This document shows positions 47,101 through 59,731 of a stretch of DNA of 64,000 bases, in pieces. Under the pieces are notes generated by a model that did not search any database, was not told the origin of the DNA, and saw only the letters and a list, made by a program, of their open reading frames with translations. Position 1 is the stretch's first letter; each line of letters opens with the position of its first letter. Position numbers and translations under genes: made by a program. The stretch comes from Paramecium sonneborni. Its lineage: Eukaryota; Ciliophora; Oligohymenophorea; Peniculida; Parameciidae. The stretch lies in contig CAJJDN010000180.1 of assembly GCA_905182985.1 (NCBI GenBank), positions 61,706-125,705 on the forward strand. The letters run 5' to 3'.

Positions 47101-49994
47101 TCAATATTTTGTTGAAATTTTGGATTTCTTCTGAGATTCTGTAAAGTTGAGTTTCATTCTAGAAAGCTTTTCTTTTTGCGAATGAATTTCAACCCTTAAT
47201 TCCTCTATAGTTTTATCTGCTCTTTCATTTATTGGAGATTTATTAGGTGTTCTTAAAGTAGGAGATCCATAATTTGGTAGTTTTTAATAAATATCTATAT
47301 TAATAAACTTTTTTTACATTATTATTTCATCATATTTGGAGATCGATGAAATCCAGAGCTTGAAGATAAAGAATACTTATGGAAGACAGGTGATGAATCT
47401 ATTTTTTCATTTTTTTAAACCAAAAATTCTAATTAATGAATTTACTACTAATAATCTTATGAAATCTAATCCAACTTTCTTTCTGACATCATTTTAAAAT
47501 CATTATATCTTTATTCAAAGTATTATCTCTCTTTCAAAGTTAAATCTACTGTTTATTAAATTTGTGTTCTATAATTTATTGAATATTAATTACAATTCTT
47601 CTTATAATTCAGAAATTGTCTTTTAAGAATACATTTTCTCCATTTCTACTTTTTTTTAAAACTCTTTGTATAACTAATCAGATACTTATAACTATTGTTG
47701 TAAGTGATCACATTCTTAAATTTTAAATTATAATTGCTTCTTTTAATCATTAATAGATTAATCCTGTTAATATATTTACTGAATCTTTTATTTTATAATA
47801 ACATCTGACTCATCTTAAATCAATTTGTAATCTCTTTTGATTTATTCAACTCTTCTGTCAAATTATATTTCAAGTTCTTTCTAAATAAATTCATGATTTT
47901 GCTTTTCCAATTACACTTCTTAATTAGAAAACTTCAATATAAATATAATCATAAATACCTAAATGATTTTTTTTAATTAAATCTATAAGAACTCCTTAAG
48001 ATCAGCCTAAACATTTTTAAGGTTTCTTTAAATATGCTATTTAATCTCAATTAAGTATTATTTTATTTTGTCCTTCTATTAACTAATTAATCTCATTGCT
48101 TATTATTTAAATTACTTTAATTTTATATTTTTATCTTCCAATTATTATTAAAGTTATTATTGTTCTTTATTCAAAATATTCTAATTTCTGTTTTAAGTTT
48201 CAAGCTAATCTCTTTCTTTATTTTTGAATTCTTCAATCAAAGATAGAGCATTAGTATATTATGATATATAGGACTCTAAATCTTAAATTAATTCTTTATG
48301 TTAGTTTTCTAAACTTTCAATCTACTCACTCATTAATTATGATTCCCTTTCTAATTAATTATATTGTCTTTTTGATTCATCATATTATAATTTAAATTCA
48401 AGCTTTAATTTATTCTATTAATTTTCAAAATCAACCATATTTTATAACTTCTCATTATTTAAATTATCTATTTCCTATTGAAATTATGCTTCTCTTTTCA
48501 ATTATTCTTCCAACATCAAACAATGTTCTTATTTTAATAATTTACATTTTTATTCTAACTCCTATCCTAATCTTTTATAAGAAAATGAACCTTAAATTTA
48601 AATTTCTAACTAATTCTGAATATTTTCTATTATCTCGTGCTACTATTACTTTTCCCTTTCCAATTCACTTAAATAATCTTAGTTCTCTCTTAAAGTATTC
48701 AATGTTTATTCAGAAAATTATCTTAATTCATCTATATCATTCAACAACATCTTTTTATGCTAATCTTTCTTTATCAATTCTTAATCCAAATACTATATTT
48801 TTGTCTAATACTCTTATATACGATTATTCAATTCATTAATCTATTAATTTAATTATTTGATCTAATCATTCAAGTTTTTTATACTTTACTATTTCATATC
48901 CTACTCAGTCTATAATGATTATCTCAACTACTTTGCTTCAGAAAACAAAATTAATATTTCTCTATCTTTATCATTTATTGTAGTTTCTAAACTTTAAGTT
49001 AAATTTTATTAAATTACTATTTTCTCCTACTCCTTATTCTCTTCCAAATTCTAAAATTACTTTTTATATTATATTTCTAAACTTTTAATTGCTTATCTGT
49101 GTTATGTTGATTGAAATTCTATGTGTTCCTCTAATTCTTTGATTTATTCTTATAGTTCCACTATAAACAAATCCTTATTATGCATTTCCTTAAGTTTCTA
49201 TTTGTATTCTCTTATTTTATTACAACTCTTCTCTTTTAATTATTCTAAAGCATCCTTGTACTTTTGAGAATCTTAATGTTTCTTTGTTTTCAATTATTCA
49301 TTCTCCTATTTCAACCTCTAAACTTCATTCTCAAAAATAATACTCTCATCAATTACAGATTAATTCTTCCTTTACTATTCCTTTATTACTTTTTCCATCT
49401 CTTGTTTCATTGTCTTATATTGTTATTCAATTACATTATTTGAACTTAACTATTATTCAAATTTTTATTTAACTTCCAAGACTTCTAAGTTTTTAAATTT
49501 TAATTGCTATTCAATTTTATTAATTGACTCCTTCAAATTCGAATTCTCCTTAGTCAATTCACTATTTAATTAAATGAACTCATTATTTTATCTACTCACT
49601 CTATCTAAAGTTAATGATAACTTCTAATTAAACTGATTTTACTCATCATACATTTCTTAAAGACTATTTAATTCTTTTAACTGTTGTATTTATTGTTCTT
49701 ACAATTTCTGTTCTATATTCATAATTAACTATTATTCTCTCTCTTATTATTCTAACTATGTTTTTTCAAAATTTTGTTATTACTATCTCATCTCTTGTTA
49801 TAATAATAAAACCTCCTCACTGTATTTAAGTTAAAACACTTCCAATGTAATTTCCTTTATTCTATTCAGAAATGCCCCTCTATTCTCAGTTTCTATCTAA
49901 TCTCCATATGCTTTCTTTGTAATCTCAAGTATGCACTCTACAATAAATATCACTTAGGATTACTTTCTAACACTTTTTATTATGAAACGAACAT
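47101..49994 (-). CDS. Large coiled-coil protein (about 940 aa)
   Basis: The start MFVSQQKVLEKCILEITKKA is fixed by a 26-nt intron (49938-49963), and a 23-nt intron (47295-47317) lies near the C-terminus. Frame arithmetic implies at least one more small intron that I did not locate. The bulk is a continuous Q/E/K/L-rich coiled coil (for example ELNSLQEMYDE, QQQQNFEKTQLEQQEREQQ). The C-terminal 130 residues are Ser/Pro rich (HKYSLSSSSGFHRSPN, GSPTLRTPNKSPINER) with several S-P/T-P sites, then a short helical end. Likely a structural protein of the cytoskeleton, for instance basal body or cortical fibres; this is inference from composition only. Confidence 0.65.
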
Positions 49995-50389
49995 ATTGTT
50001 AATTTATAATTAAAACAAATTTATAAACTAAATTTAATTTCTTTATAATTAAGACCATTATTTTTAATTATTCATATCACTTAATTTGTTTATATTGAAT
50101 CTCTGGAATTATATTTTTTGATCTTTAAAACAATAATTAGACATTTTAAAACTATTTAATTCCTCTGTGCATTTATTAATTAGGCATTATATAATAAATA
50201 TAAAACTTTACTTTTCAATTTTAAAATACAAATATACTCTTTGAAGCATTTATTAATAGAAACAAAATATAATGCAGAAAGTTTTATAGTTTAATAAAAT
50301 TTTGAAATAAGTAAAATGAATATATAAAATTTGGATGAATAATATTATTTAAAATTGTAAATTTTATTAAACATCTAATAATATCAAAT
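49995..50389. other. AT-rich intergenic region
   Basis: No coding signal that I can support; upstream region of the large coiled-coil gene. Confidence 0.4.
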
Positions 50390-51530
50390 GGATATTTAAA
50401 TTCCCTTTTTTGTATCTGATGTAAATTGAAGAAGCTATCAAAAGCAGAACGATTATTATAAGAGTTAATGCCCCATCCTTTTCTTTTGTTCTACAAATAA
50501 TAATTTTTGTTGTATATATGAAAGTTAGATTATAAATTACAGACGAAAAATCATTTGTAACATATGGGACATTTAAAACCTACATTAAATGTTAAATTCT
50601 ATGTAAAGTAGATTTGAATACCTAATTCATAAAAAACTAGATGCGAGCCTTTTCAAATTAAATATTAGAATTAGAATAAATAAATTTTGATACAATTCCT
50701 TATATGAAGAGATTATTAAGAATACAATCTCTAATTTATCTAAAATGATTGAAAATCTAATCTAGATGAACATTTGCATCAAATTATTTAACTTTTGTTG
50801 TCAATTTTAATCAAAGGGTCATCTACTATATATTTGATCTAGATGTATTAAATATTATTCTAATTTTAAATTTATTGAAACTTACATTAAATAAGCTTCA
50901 ATTAAATTAAATTCATATAAATTAGCTAAATTATAAGCTCCAAGAATATAATTACTATCATTCTTTATTATTGAATAAAAATACCGTTATAATAAAAGTA
51001 ATAAATCTCTTAATATAATCAGTAATAGTTTGAATGTATTTGCTTTCGATTAAAAAAAAAATTTTCTCTTTAATATTGAAATAAATATAAGATTTTATTT
51101 TCAAACTAAAAACAAATATATCAATCACTAGAGAGATGATTTACTTTAAAAATTTACTTTCCAAGATTTTAATGTTAGAATATTGCATATTTTAACATCA
51201 AATAATTTTTTTTCATTTCCTTTAATCATTACAAAGTAATATGCTCCAAGATATAAAATCAATTTTTTTAATATTTAATTATCATAAAAAGTGTATTGCA
51301 ACTGAAAAAGATACCTAATTCACATGTTGAACTATTTTTTGGATGCTTTAACTAGATTAATATACTAAATATTAAATTTCCGTTTAATCTATTGAATAAG
51401 TTCCTAGAATAAAAATTTAGCCTATAATTCAGTTTATTTATGTAATTTTACTAAAATTTCCATTAAATTAAAATCCTTCCATTAATATAGAATCACTTTA
51501 TTTCCTAAGACAGAGCAGCAAAATGGGTGA
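50390..51530 (-). CDS. Fragmentary Sel1/TPR-like gene with C-terminal membrane segment, unresolved
   Basis: Minus-strand coding signal in changing frames. Two segments about 310 bp apart begin alike: YLGAYYFVMIKGNEKK near 51230 and YILGAYNLANLYEFNLIEAY near 50930, a wording that resembles Sel1/TPR-type helical repeats. Upstream pieces read ILMEGFQFNGNFSKIT and ELQAKFLFQELIQQIKR. The C-terminal end has a hydrophobic stretch ALTLIIIVLLLIASSIYIRY near 50470-50410 that would be a single membrane anchor. Introns could not be placed reliably and the gene may be decayed. Part of it lies inside the next contig overlap. Confidence 0.35.
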
Positions 51531-53528
51531 TAATGATTTAAATTCTTTAATTAATTTTATTTTATTAAAATTGCCCTTTTGTGGTGGAAATTTATGGATA
51601 AATATTTATGACTTGAACATTTGGATTTGATAGTTAAAATTAACAATTTAAAAATTTAACTAAAAGTGTATCAAGAAGGTGGAATAGAGGTTTTATAATA
51701 AAATAAATCATTAAGATTATATTCAGAATTTTAAAACTTAAGTTGAAAAAATTGATGATAAAGTAGATGATTTTCTTTTTCTTTATAGATTAGATATATT
51801 TATTGGTTATTGAAACAAGAAGATAGACTACAAGAACATAAATGTTTGAGGTTATAATCTATTTTAGTTTAAAATGTCATTTAATAATTATTTATAAATC
51901 ATCTCTAATTTTTTTGAATTATTTTAAGAGTTTTTCATTTTATGTCTTATATTATATTTATACTCCTTAAAATTAAAATAAGACATCTATAAAATCATAA
52001 AATCTGAGATATAAATAAATCATCATCGTTAAAGAGGATCAAGTTTATATAATTATAAATAATATATTATTATACAAAATTAAATAACGAATTACAGAAA
52101 ATATAAATTTATTTTAAAAATATTATAAAAGGAATAGCGTGGATTGCTTTATGCTAAAATTATCTTGATAATGAAAATAATTTCAATAAGATAAGATACA
52201 TGTTTATTAAAAATATATTTAATCAATTAGTTATAATAATACGTTGATTTTGATCATCGTATCCTATTAATTAATTTATGAATCATATTATTCAACAACC
52301 AAAGACAGCTCAAAAATAGAAGAANCAATCACTAGAGAGATGATTTACTTTAAAAATTTACTTTCCAAGATTTTAATGTTAGAATATTGCATATTTTAAC
52401 ATCAAATAATTTTTTTTCATTTCCTTTAATCATTACAAAGTAATATGCTCCAAGATATAAAATCAATTTTTTTAATATTTAATTATCATAAAAAGTGTAT
52501 TGCAACTGAAAAAGATACCTAATTCACATGTTGAACTATTTTTTGGATGCTTTAACTAGATTAATATACTAAATATTAAATTTCCGTTTAATCTATTGAA
52601 TAAGTTCCTAGAATAAAAATTTAGCCTATAATTCAGTTTATTTATGTAATTTTACTAAAATTTCCATTAAATTAAAATCCTTCCATTAATATAGAATCAC
52701 TTTATTTCCTAAGACAGAGCAGCAAAATGGGTGATAATGATTTAAATTCTTTAATTAATTTTATTTTATTAAAATTGCCCTTTTGTGGTGGAAATTTATG
52801 GATAAATATTTATGACTTGAACATTTGGATTTGATAGTTAAAATTAACAATTTAAAAATTTAACTAAAAGTGTATCAAGAAGGTGGAATAGAGGTTTTAT
52901 AATAAAATAAATCATTAAGATTATATTCAGAATTTTAAAACTTAAGTTGAAAAAATTGATGATAAAGTAGATGATTTTCTTTTTCTTTATAGATTAGATA
53001 TATTTATTGGTTATTGAAACAAGAAGATAGACTACAAGAACATAAATGTTTGAGGTTATAATCTATTTTAGTTTAAAATGTCATTTAATAATTATTTATA
53101 AATCATCTCTAATTTTTTTGAATTATTTTAAGAGTTTTTCATTTTATGTCTTATATTATATTTATACTCCTTAAAATTAAAATAAGACATCTATAAAATC
53201 ATAAAATCTGAGATATAAATAAATCATCATCGTTAAAGAGGATCAAGTTTATATAATTATAAATAATATATTATTATACAAAATTAAATAACGAATTACA
53301 GAAAATATAAATTTATTTTAAAAATATTATAAAAGGAATAGCGTGGATTGCTTTATGCTAAAATTATCTTGATAATGAAAATAATTTCAATAAGATAAGA
53401 TACATGTTTATTAAAAATATATTTAATCAATTAGTTATAATAATACGTTGATTTTGATCATCGTATCCTATTAATTAATTTATGAATCATATTATTCAAC
53501 AACCAAAGACAGCTCAAAAATAGAAGAA
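51122..53528. repeat. Unmerged contig overlap around single N (51122-52324 and 52326-53528)
   Basis: 1203 bases on each side of the N at 52325 are identical as far as I compared. The first copy contains the 5' end of the Sel1-like gene and, at 52278-52324, the first 47 bases of the coiled-coil gene whose full copy starts at 53482. Confidence 0.9.
51531..52277. other. AT-rich noncoding region (repeated at 52735-53481)
   Basis: Between divergent genes; no coding signal that I can support, apart from a short plus-strand opening at 51523 (MGDNDLNSLINFILLK) that soon meets a stop. Confidence 0.4.
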
Positions 53529-54602
53529 ACAATCTAAAGTAGTATCGAAACACCCAGAAATTTAACCAAATAAGACACTTGATGAATTAAAAAATAAGGA
53601 ATGGACTGTAGCAATCCAAAAGGAAATCGATCAATTTGAATCTGCTATCGTATTTAATTGTTCTATATAATTAGTATGAAGTAGAAAGTTTATTCAAAGA
53701 AGCATCTATGTCTTAACATTTAATAAGTTTAGGAAGTTTTAAATTGGTACAAGATGAGTACGAATTTGCTACTTTCAAATTACACAACTTGAGAGAGATG
53801 CTTAAAATATATACTGATGATTATTCCAAATATCGTGAGAATAAATAAAAGTTGAAGGATATGACAAAAAAATAATACAAAAGTGATGAAGATAAAGAAG
53901 AAATTTAAAGGATAACAAGAGAATAACAAAATTTTAAATATACAAAAATAAGAGAGAGAGAAAAGATTTAATTTTAATATGGTGTTGCTTAAAGAGTCTT
54001 GATCCTCATTTAAGCCTATATTAAAATGAAGGATTAACATGAAGATTAACATGAATTATAAAAACATAGAGATTACATTCTCTAAAAGATTGAAAAGATT
54101 AAGAAGAGTGAAGAAAAACATACTAAGAAGATTGAAAGACATTATAGTAAAATATAGGTAGAAAATCCTGATGGGCCTGAAGAAATGCAATTAGAATAGG
54201 ATCAAAGTGAAGGAGAGTATTATGATTAAGGAGATGATACTGCAAGAGAAGATTTAATAAGTATATTATTTTATTTATAGCTTTTTAGAGTTATGTGATA
54301 GCTTAGTCTCATACCTTACTAAAATTGAGAAAAAAGAAGGAGTATTATTATAATTTTAATTTTAGGATTCATTCTTATAACATGATTTAACTACTTTCCA
54401 ATATTTTGATCAAATTAAAGTGGCTGCTCCATTCTATACAAATCAAATTTATTTAGCTATAGATTTGATTAAAGCCAAAAGATCTTTCTATTAGAATGCT
54501 CCTGATACCGAATTCGTTAAAAAGGATGTTCAAAAAGCAGTAATCAAATAAGAGTAGAAAGTCGATGTTACAAATGAGTAGGACTTTCCTAAATTAGCAT
54601 GA
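53482..54602 (+). CDS. Coiled-coil protein, 355 aa
   Basis: Two introns (GTATTT...TAG 25 nt at 53650-53674; 28 nt at about 54259-54286) leave 356 codons, ATG 53482 to TGA 54600-54602. The N-terminus is basic (HIIQQPKTAQKQKKQSKV). The central 150 residues are a highly charged helical region (KYRENKQKLKDMTKKQ, KIQFQYGVAQRVLILIQAYI, EKIKKSEEKHTKKIERHY), then an acidic linker (EEMQLEQDQSEGEYYDQG) and a C-terminal domain with mixed composition (LCDSLVSYLTKIEKKEG, VAAPFYTNQIYLAIDLIKA). I do not recognise the family. No membrane segment. Confidence 0.72.
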
Positions 54603-54955
54603 GATTATATTATAATCATATTAAAAACAGATAATCTGACATCATTGATAGAAAATTTAATCATAGATATTATCGGAAGAGAACTAAATTAGATCATTAA
54701 CATGAATCGAATCTAAATTAACAAAAAAATTTTAAAATTTAGAAAGGATGAATGAGTACTTAAAGAACTATTTAATATGTAAATAGTTTTGATATTCTCA
54801 TTTTTAAGTTTAGTATTAATTTTATATTATAAAGAAACATTATAATTAGATTTTAGTTAATTATCAATATCATTCAGTTGTTAAGGAATAGTAAAAATAA
54901 TAATAATATATTGAGATTAGTTGCTAATTATTGATAAAAATTAATTTAGTAGAAT
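54603..54955. other. AT-rich intergenic region
   Basis: No coding signal seen between the two plus-strand genes. Confidence 0.45.
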
Positions 54956-57844
54956 GTGATGAAAAATAAAGAAAAAAATAATACTTTAACAGATTGAGGG
55001 AAATCAATTCCATAAAGAAGATAAATTGAAATAACAAGTATAAAAAGATAATTTGAATAAGGTTTAAGACAATATAAAAGATTCTATGTCTTTTTAACTC
55101 AAAAGAATTATTGAATTAAAAGAGAGAAGATAAAGAATATGCTTAATAATAAATATAGAAAAATGATAATGAAGAAAAGAGTATTTAAAAGACCCAAAAC
55201 TTAAAGATAGAATAAAAGTTGATAATGGTATTAAAGTACTAAGATTATTAAATATGCAAATTATAGATGGTTTTTTTAGATCTGGATCTATAGATGCTTA
55301 AATAGAAGTAATAATAGAGTTTGTAAGGACGATTATAAAAAAAATTGAATAACAATTATTGAATGAATAATTCAAAATGAAATTTGAGATAACTATTTAG
55401 AACACTTCTACAAGAATTTATTAAGCAGAAGGGTATTTTAGATCAGAGATAATTTGTAGAGAAAGTTGATTGTAAAGATGATGGAAAATAGAGCAGAAAC
55501 TATTTCAGATGGTTTGAAAGAAGTGATTAAGAAAATAAGTTTGTTTTAGAGATAGTTCTGCTCTTCATAAGGTTATTCATATTAATGATTATTCATGGGA
55601 GGCAGTTAAAAAAGTGTAAGTAAATAATAAGAGGAATATTCCTGAAGGTTAAATTCTGAAAATTTAAGGAATCTCTTAAATAGGAATACAATTCATTACA
55701 GATTGATTATAAAAAATAGTTCATTCATTTGTTTATGTTTGCAGAATAATTGTGATTGTATATGGTCAAATAGGATGAAGCAATATTTAATTTATGATCA
55801 GAGATTGAGATATTAGAATAATTATAATGTGAATTAGAGAATTATGCTCTTATAAGTGATTAATTAATTTTATTATATAATGAAAATTCCATAAAAATTG
55901 TTGAAATTTGTAATGAAATATATATTGAATTGTAAATTTTCTTATGAAATTTGATTAATAAAAATAAAATGTAAGAAGATTACACTTATCAAGTATGATC
56001 TAATATAAGATTTTTTAGATTCTAAAAAAATGCAACGGGAAGGTTATAATATAGATAGATGAGCAATTATTGAATGTTATCAATACACATTTCACAATAA
56101 AACCTGAGTAGGCTAAAAAAGAGGTGCCTTATTCGATTAAGAAATAACATAATTTCTNCTTTAACAGATTGAGGGAAATCAATTCCATAAAGAAGATAAA
56201 TTGAAATAACAAGTATAAAAAGATAATTTGAATAAGGTTTAAGACAATATAAAAGATTCTATGTCTTTTTAACTCAAAAGAATTATTGAATTAAAAGAGA
56301 GAAGATAAAGAATATGCTTAATAATAAATATAGAAAAATGATAATGAAGAAAAGAGTATTTAAAAGACCCAAAACTTAAAGATAGAATAAAAGTTGATAA
56401 TGGTATTAAAGTACTAAGATTATTAAATATGCAAATTATAGATGGTTTTTTTAGATCTGGATCTATAGATGCTTAAATAGAAGTAATAATAGAGTTTGTA
56501 AGGACGATTATAAAAAAAATTGAATAACAATTATTGAATGAATAATTCAAAATGAAATTTGAGATAACTATTTAGAACACTTCTACAAGAATTTATTAAG
56601 CAGAAGGGTATTTTAGATCAGAGATAATTTGTAGAGAAAGTTGATTGTAAAGATGATGGAAAATAGAGCAGAAACTATTTCAGATGGTTTGAAAGAAGTG
56701 ATTAAGAAAATAAGTTTGTTTTAGAGATAGTTCTGCTCTTCATAAGGTTATTCATATTAATGATTATTCATGGGAGGCAGTTAAAAAAGTGTAAGTAAAT
56801 AATAAGAGGAATATTCCTGAAGGTTAAATTCTGAAAATTTAAGGAATCTCTTAAATAGGAATACAATTCATTACAGATTGATTATAAAAAATAGTTCATT
56901 CATTTGTTTATGTTTGCAGAATAATTGTGATTGTATATGGTCAAATAGGATGAAGCAATATTTAATTTATGATCAGAGATTGAGATATTAGAATAATTAT
57001 AATGTGAATTAGAGAATTATGCTCTTATAAGTGATTAATTAATTTTATTATATAATGAAAATTCCATAAAAATTGTTGAAATTTGTAATGAAATATATAT
57101 TGAATTGTAAATTTTCTTATGAAATTTGATTAATAAAAATAAAATGTAAGAAGATTACACTTATCAAGTATGATCTAATATAAGATTTTTTAGATTCTAA
57201 AAAAATGCAACGGGAAGGTTATAATATAGATAGATGAGCAATTATTGAATGTTATCAATACACATTTCACAATAAAACCTGAGTAGGCTAAAAAAGAGGT
57301 GCCTTATTCGATTAAGAAATAACATAATTTCTAAAGACGAATAGTACCTTTTTTTATGAATTAATTCATGCATTGGGCAGAAGAGATGGGATATAAATAG
57401 GTTGATGGATATTTGAGAGCTATTCATAAGAAGAAAACATCAAAATAATAAAAGTTTGAGTTAGGAGATCTTAAGAAATTATTTGGTTGTATTAATCCAC
57501 GAACCAAGATCATATAAATTGAAACTCAGTATAAATGGATTGAATTCTTGAGTTTTTAAGCAGAGATCTGTGTTGTTGTCAACAATAAGATCAAGGATCA
57601 ATCAACCAAATAAATGTACATTCAAGCAATTGAGAATTTAAAAGATGAATTAAAAAAGGAATAACCTTATGATAAATTTTTAAGTCTTCCAAAAAAAGAG
57701 AAATCAAATGATTCTCTAATAGATGAATCAAAAGAGTTATCAATCAAAGAAGAATATTCAAGTGATGAAATTGATGAGTAAGCTCCAACTTATAAAGAAG
57801 ATCCTTACTCTTATTTAAGTTGTGCATATTCAAGTTATGATTGA
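54956..57844 (+). pseudogene. Fragmented coding region spanning a false duplication
   Basis: Plus-strand coding signal with repeated frame changes. Pieces include NQFHKEDKLKQQVQKDNL (55020), DNIKDSMSFQLKRIIELKE (55070), KVLRLLNMQIIDGFFRSGS (55230), IEVIIEFVRTIIKKIEQQ (55310), MMENRAETISDGLKEVIKK (55490) and a long clean 3' part from about 57240 (NTHFTIKPEQAKKEVPYS, MNQFMHWAEEMGYKQVDGYL) to TGA 57842-57844. At several points one inserted or deleted base, rather than an intron, would restore the frame, so this may be a decaying gene or poor sequence. The piece 56159-57332 repeats 54984-56157. Family not recognised. Confidence 0.4.
54984..57332. repeat. Unmerged contig overlap around single N (54984-56157 and 56159-57332)
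   Basis: 1174 bases on each side of the N at 56158 are identical as far as I compared. The real gene should be read 54956-56157 continuing at 57333. Confidence 0.9.
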
Positions 57845-57910
57845 CTTTGTACTCATGTTTTTTCTATAATTAACAAATTATGACATCACTAAACTTATTA
57901 ATTAATATTC

Positions 57911-58906
57911 ATGTAATAATATATTGGAGATATTAAATAATTGCAAAAATCTCCTCCTGATTAATTTTCTTTCTTACTTAGAATTGGAAATAAATCTTAA
58001 TCTACATCTCTTTCAAATCTCTTCACTGGAGATCCTGCTATACCTGTAATTGGCAAATATTCTAGAAATCAATATCATTTTTTAAATGTAGATGCCCTAA
58101 TATAAATGGATTTAGATTTTAGTGAAGATAATTATCATTGTTAAGGATAAAAGATTAATTTACCTAATAATGTATTAAATATTTTACATAATATTCCTGA
58201 TAAAATAATTCATAATAAACCTCCTCCAAAAGAGAATAATAAATAAGGAGCTTAAAAACAACATAAAGGATAATAAAAATTAATAATATAATAATCGGAT
58301 AAAAAACTAAAAGAATAAATTTAATAAGAAGGAGATTTTATTATAATGCAATTTCATCCATTACAATTTCATGTTTCTCATAATCTCAAATTTAGTTGGA
58401 TTATAAGTTCATTAAAAAATAAAAAGATTCTTCAACCAATGAAATAAGAACCATGTTTAAGTTACGTGAATCATAATTGGGTATTTGAAAGAATCAACTT
58501 CAAAAATACTAAAAAATTAATTTAATATCTCCCCATATGTGTTATAGATCCAAAAGGAGTATTTGAATATCCAGATCCATATAAAGGACTTAGTTTTAAA
58601 GGTTTAAGATCTGAATACATGTCAGTTCATTTAGGTCCTTAAGGATCACTTTGTTTTTCACCAAACAATATGAAATTAATGGTTGATATGAAATGTCCTT
58701 TAATTTCATTTTGGACTGTTATTCTATAAGAAAATGGAATTCATTAAGTTAATTTACATTGGATCATTTTATATGAATTATTCTCAGAAATGTCTCATGT
58801 AATAACAAAAGAAGCATAAACAATTTAACAATTAATAATAAATTATAGTGATTTAATTGATGATTTTAAAACAGAATGCGAACAAATAAATAAAGTTTTT
58901 GGTTGA
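57911..58906 (+). CDS. Unrecognised 331-aa protein
   Basis: Single exon of 332 codons, ATG 57911 to TGA 58904-58906, starting MQQYIGDIKQLQKSPPDQF. The N-terminal 120 residues are Asn/Gln/Lys rich. The C-terminal 190 residues look like a folded domain: FHVSHNLKFSWIISSLKNKK, SYVNHNWVFERINFKN, ICVIDPKGVFEYPDPYKGLS, SVHLGPQGSLCFSPNN, CPLISFWTVILQENGIHQ. Many aromatic residues and Gly suggest a beta-rich domain. I cannot assign a family. It is only 66 bp downstream of the preceding gene and convergent with the NT-C2 gene, 5 bp apart. Confidence 0.75.
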
Positions 58907-58911
58907 TAAAT

Positions 58912-59598
58912 TCATTCTGTATTTTATAACAATTAAAATATTTTATCCTTATATATCCTTTCTTAAGTTAACCATGAATCTTCTTTCTCCTACATTTATT
59001 GTTCTAATCTCAAGATTTGACTCTTTAATTAATCAATTATATTGACATTAGCATTTTTCTCTAACTCTAATAATTAATTGGATAATTCCTTAATAATTGA
59101 ATTTTTCTTCTCAATAGTTTTCTCATATTATTCCTAATTAGATAAAGTAGATTAATTAAGTACAACATCATTCAATTACTAATAACCTTATTATGATCTC
59201 TAATTCACCTTTCTTAATTATTCACTCTATTATCTTATAATAACAGTTAAATGTTAATTCTCATCTTAAACTTTATTAAATTTTTCTTCGAGTTCTGCAC
59301 ATTTTTGTTTCCATGATTAAATTTCAGAATCATATGAACAAACATCAAAATTGTTAAATGTTGTGGAATCATCCAAAATCTTTTTAAATTTTCCATCTGA
59401 TTTAATATGAATATTAAGTTACTCAATTTATTTTTCTAATTCAGCTTCTTATTATGAAAGAAGATCTGTGATTTCTTTAAAATTATCATATTCTTAAGGA
59501 GGTTAAGTGTTTTATTGCAATTTCTATTATTGAAATTTCTCACCTAATTAAACAAACTTTTAAGTAAGATTATCTTATTATTCTTATATTAGTTATTC

Positions 59599-59639
<41 letters not shown>

Positions 59640-59667
59640 GTTATTGTTATTATTATTATTATTATTA

Positions 59668-59731
<64 letters not shown>

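Noticed and set aside
48486..48839. 117-codon standard-code ORF on the plus strand
   Set aside because: Antisense shadow of the large coiled-coil gene; composition is hydrophobic and low complexity.
59599..59730. Trinucleotide repeat as a telomere or intergenic satellite
   Set aside because: It lies in frame inside an intact gene and does not match the ciliate G4T2/G3T3-type telomere repeat.
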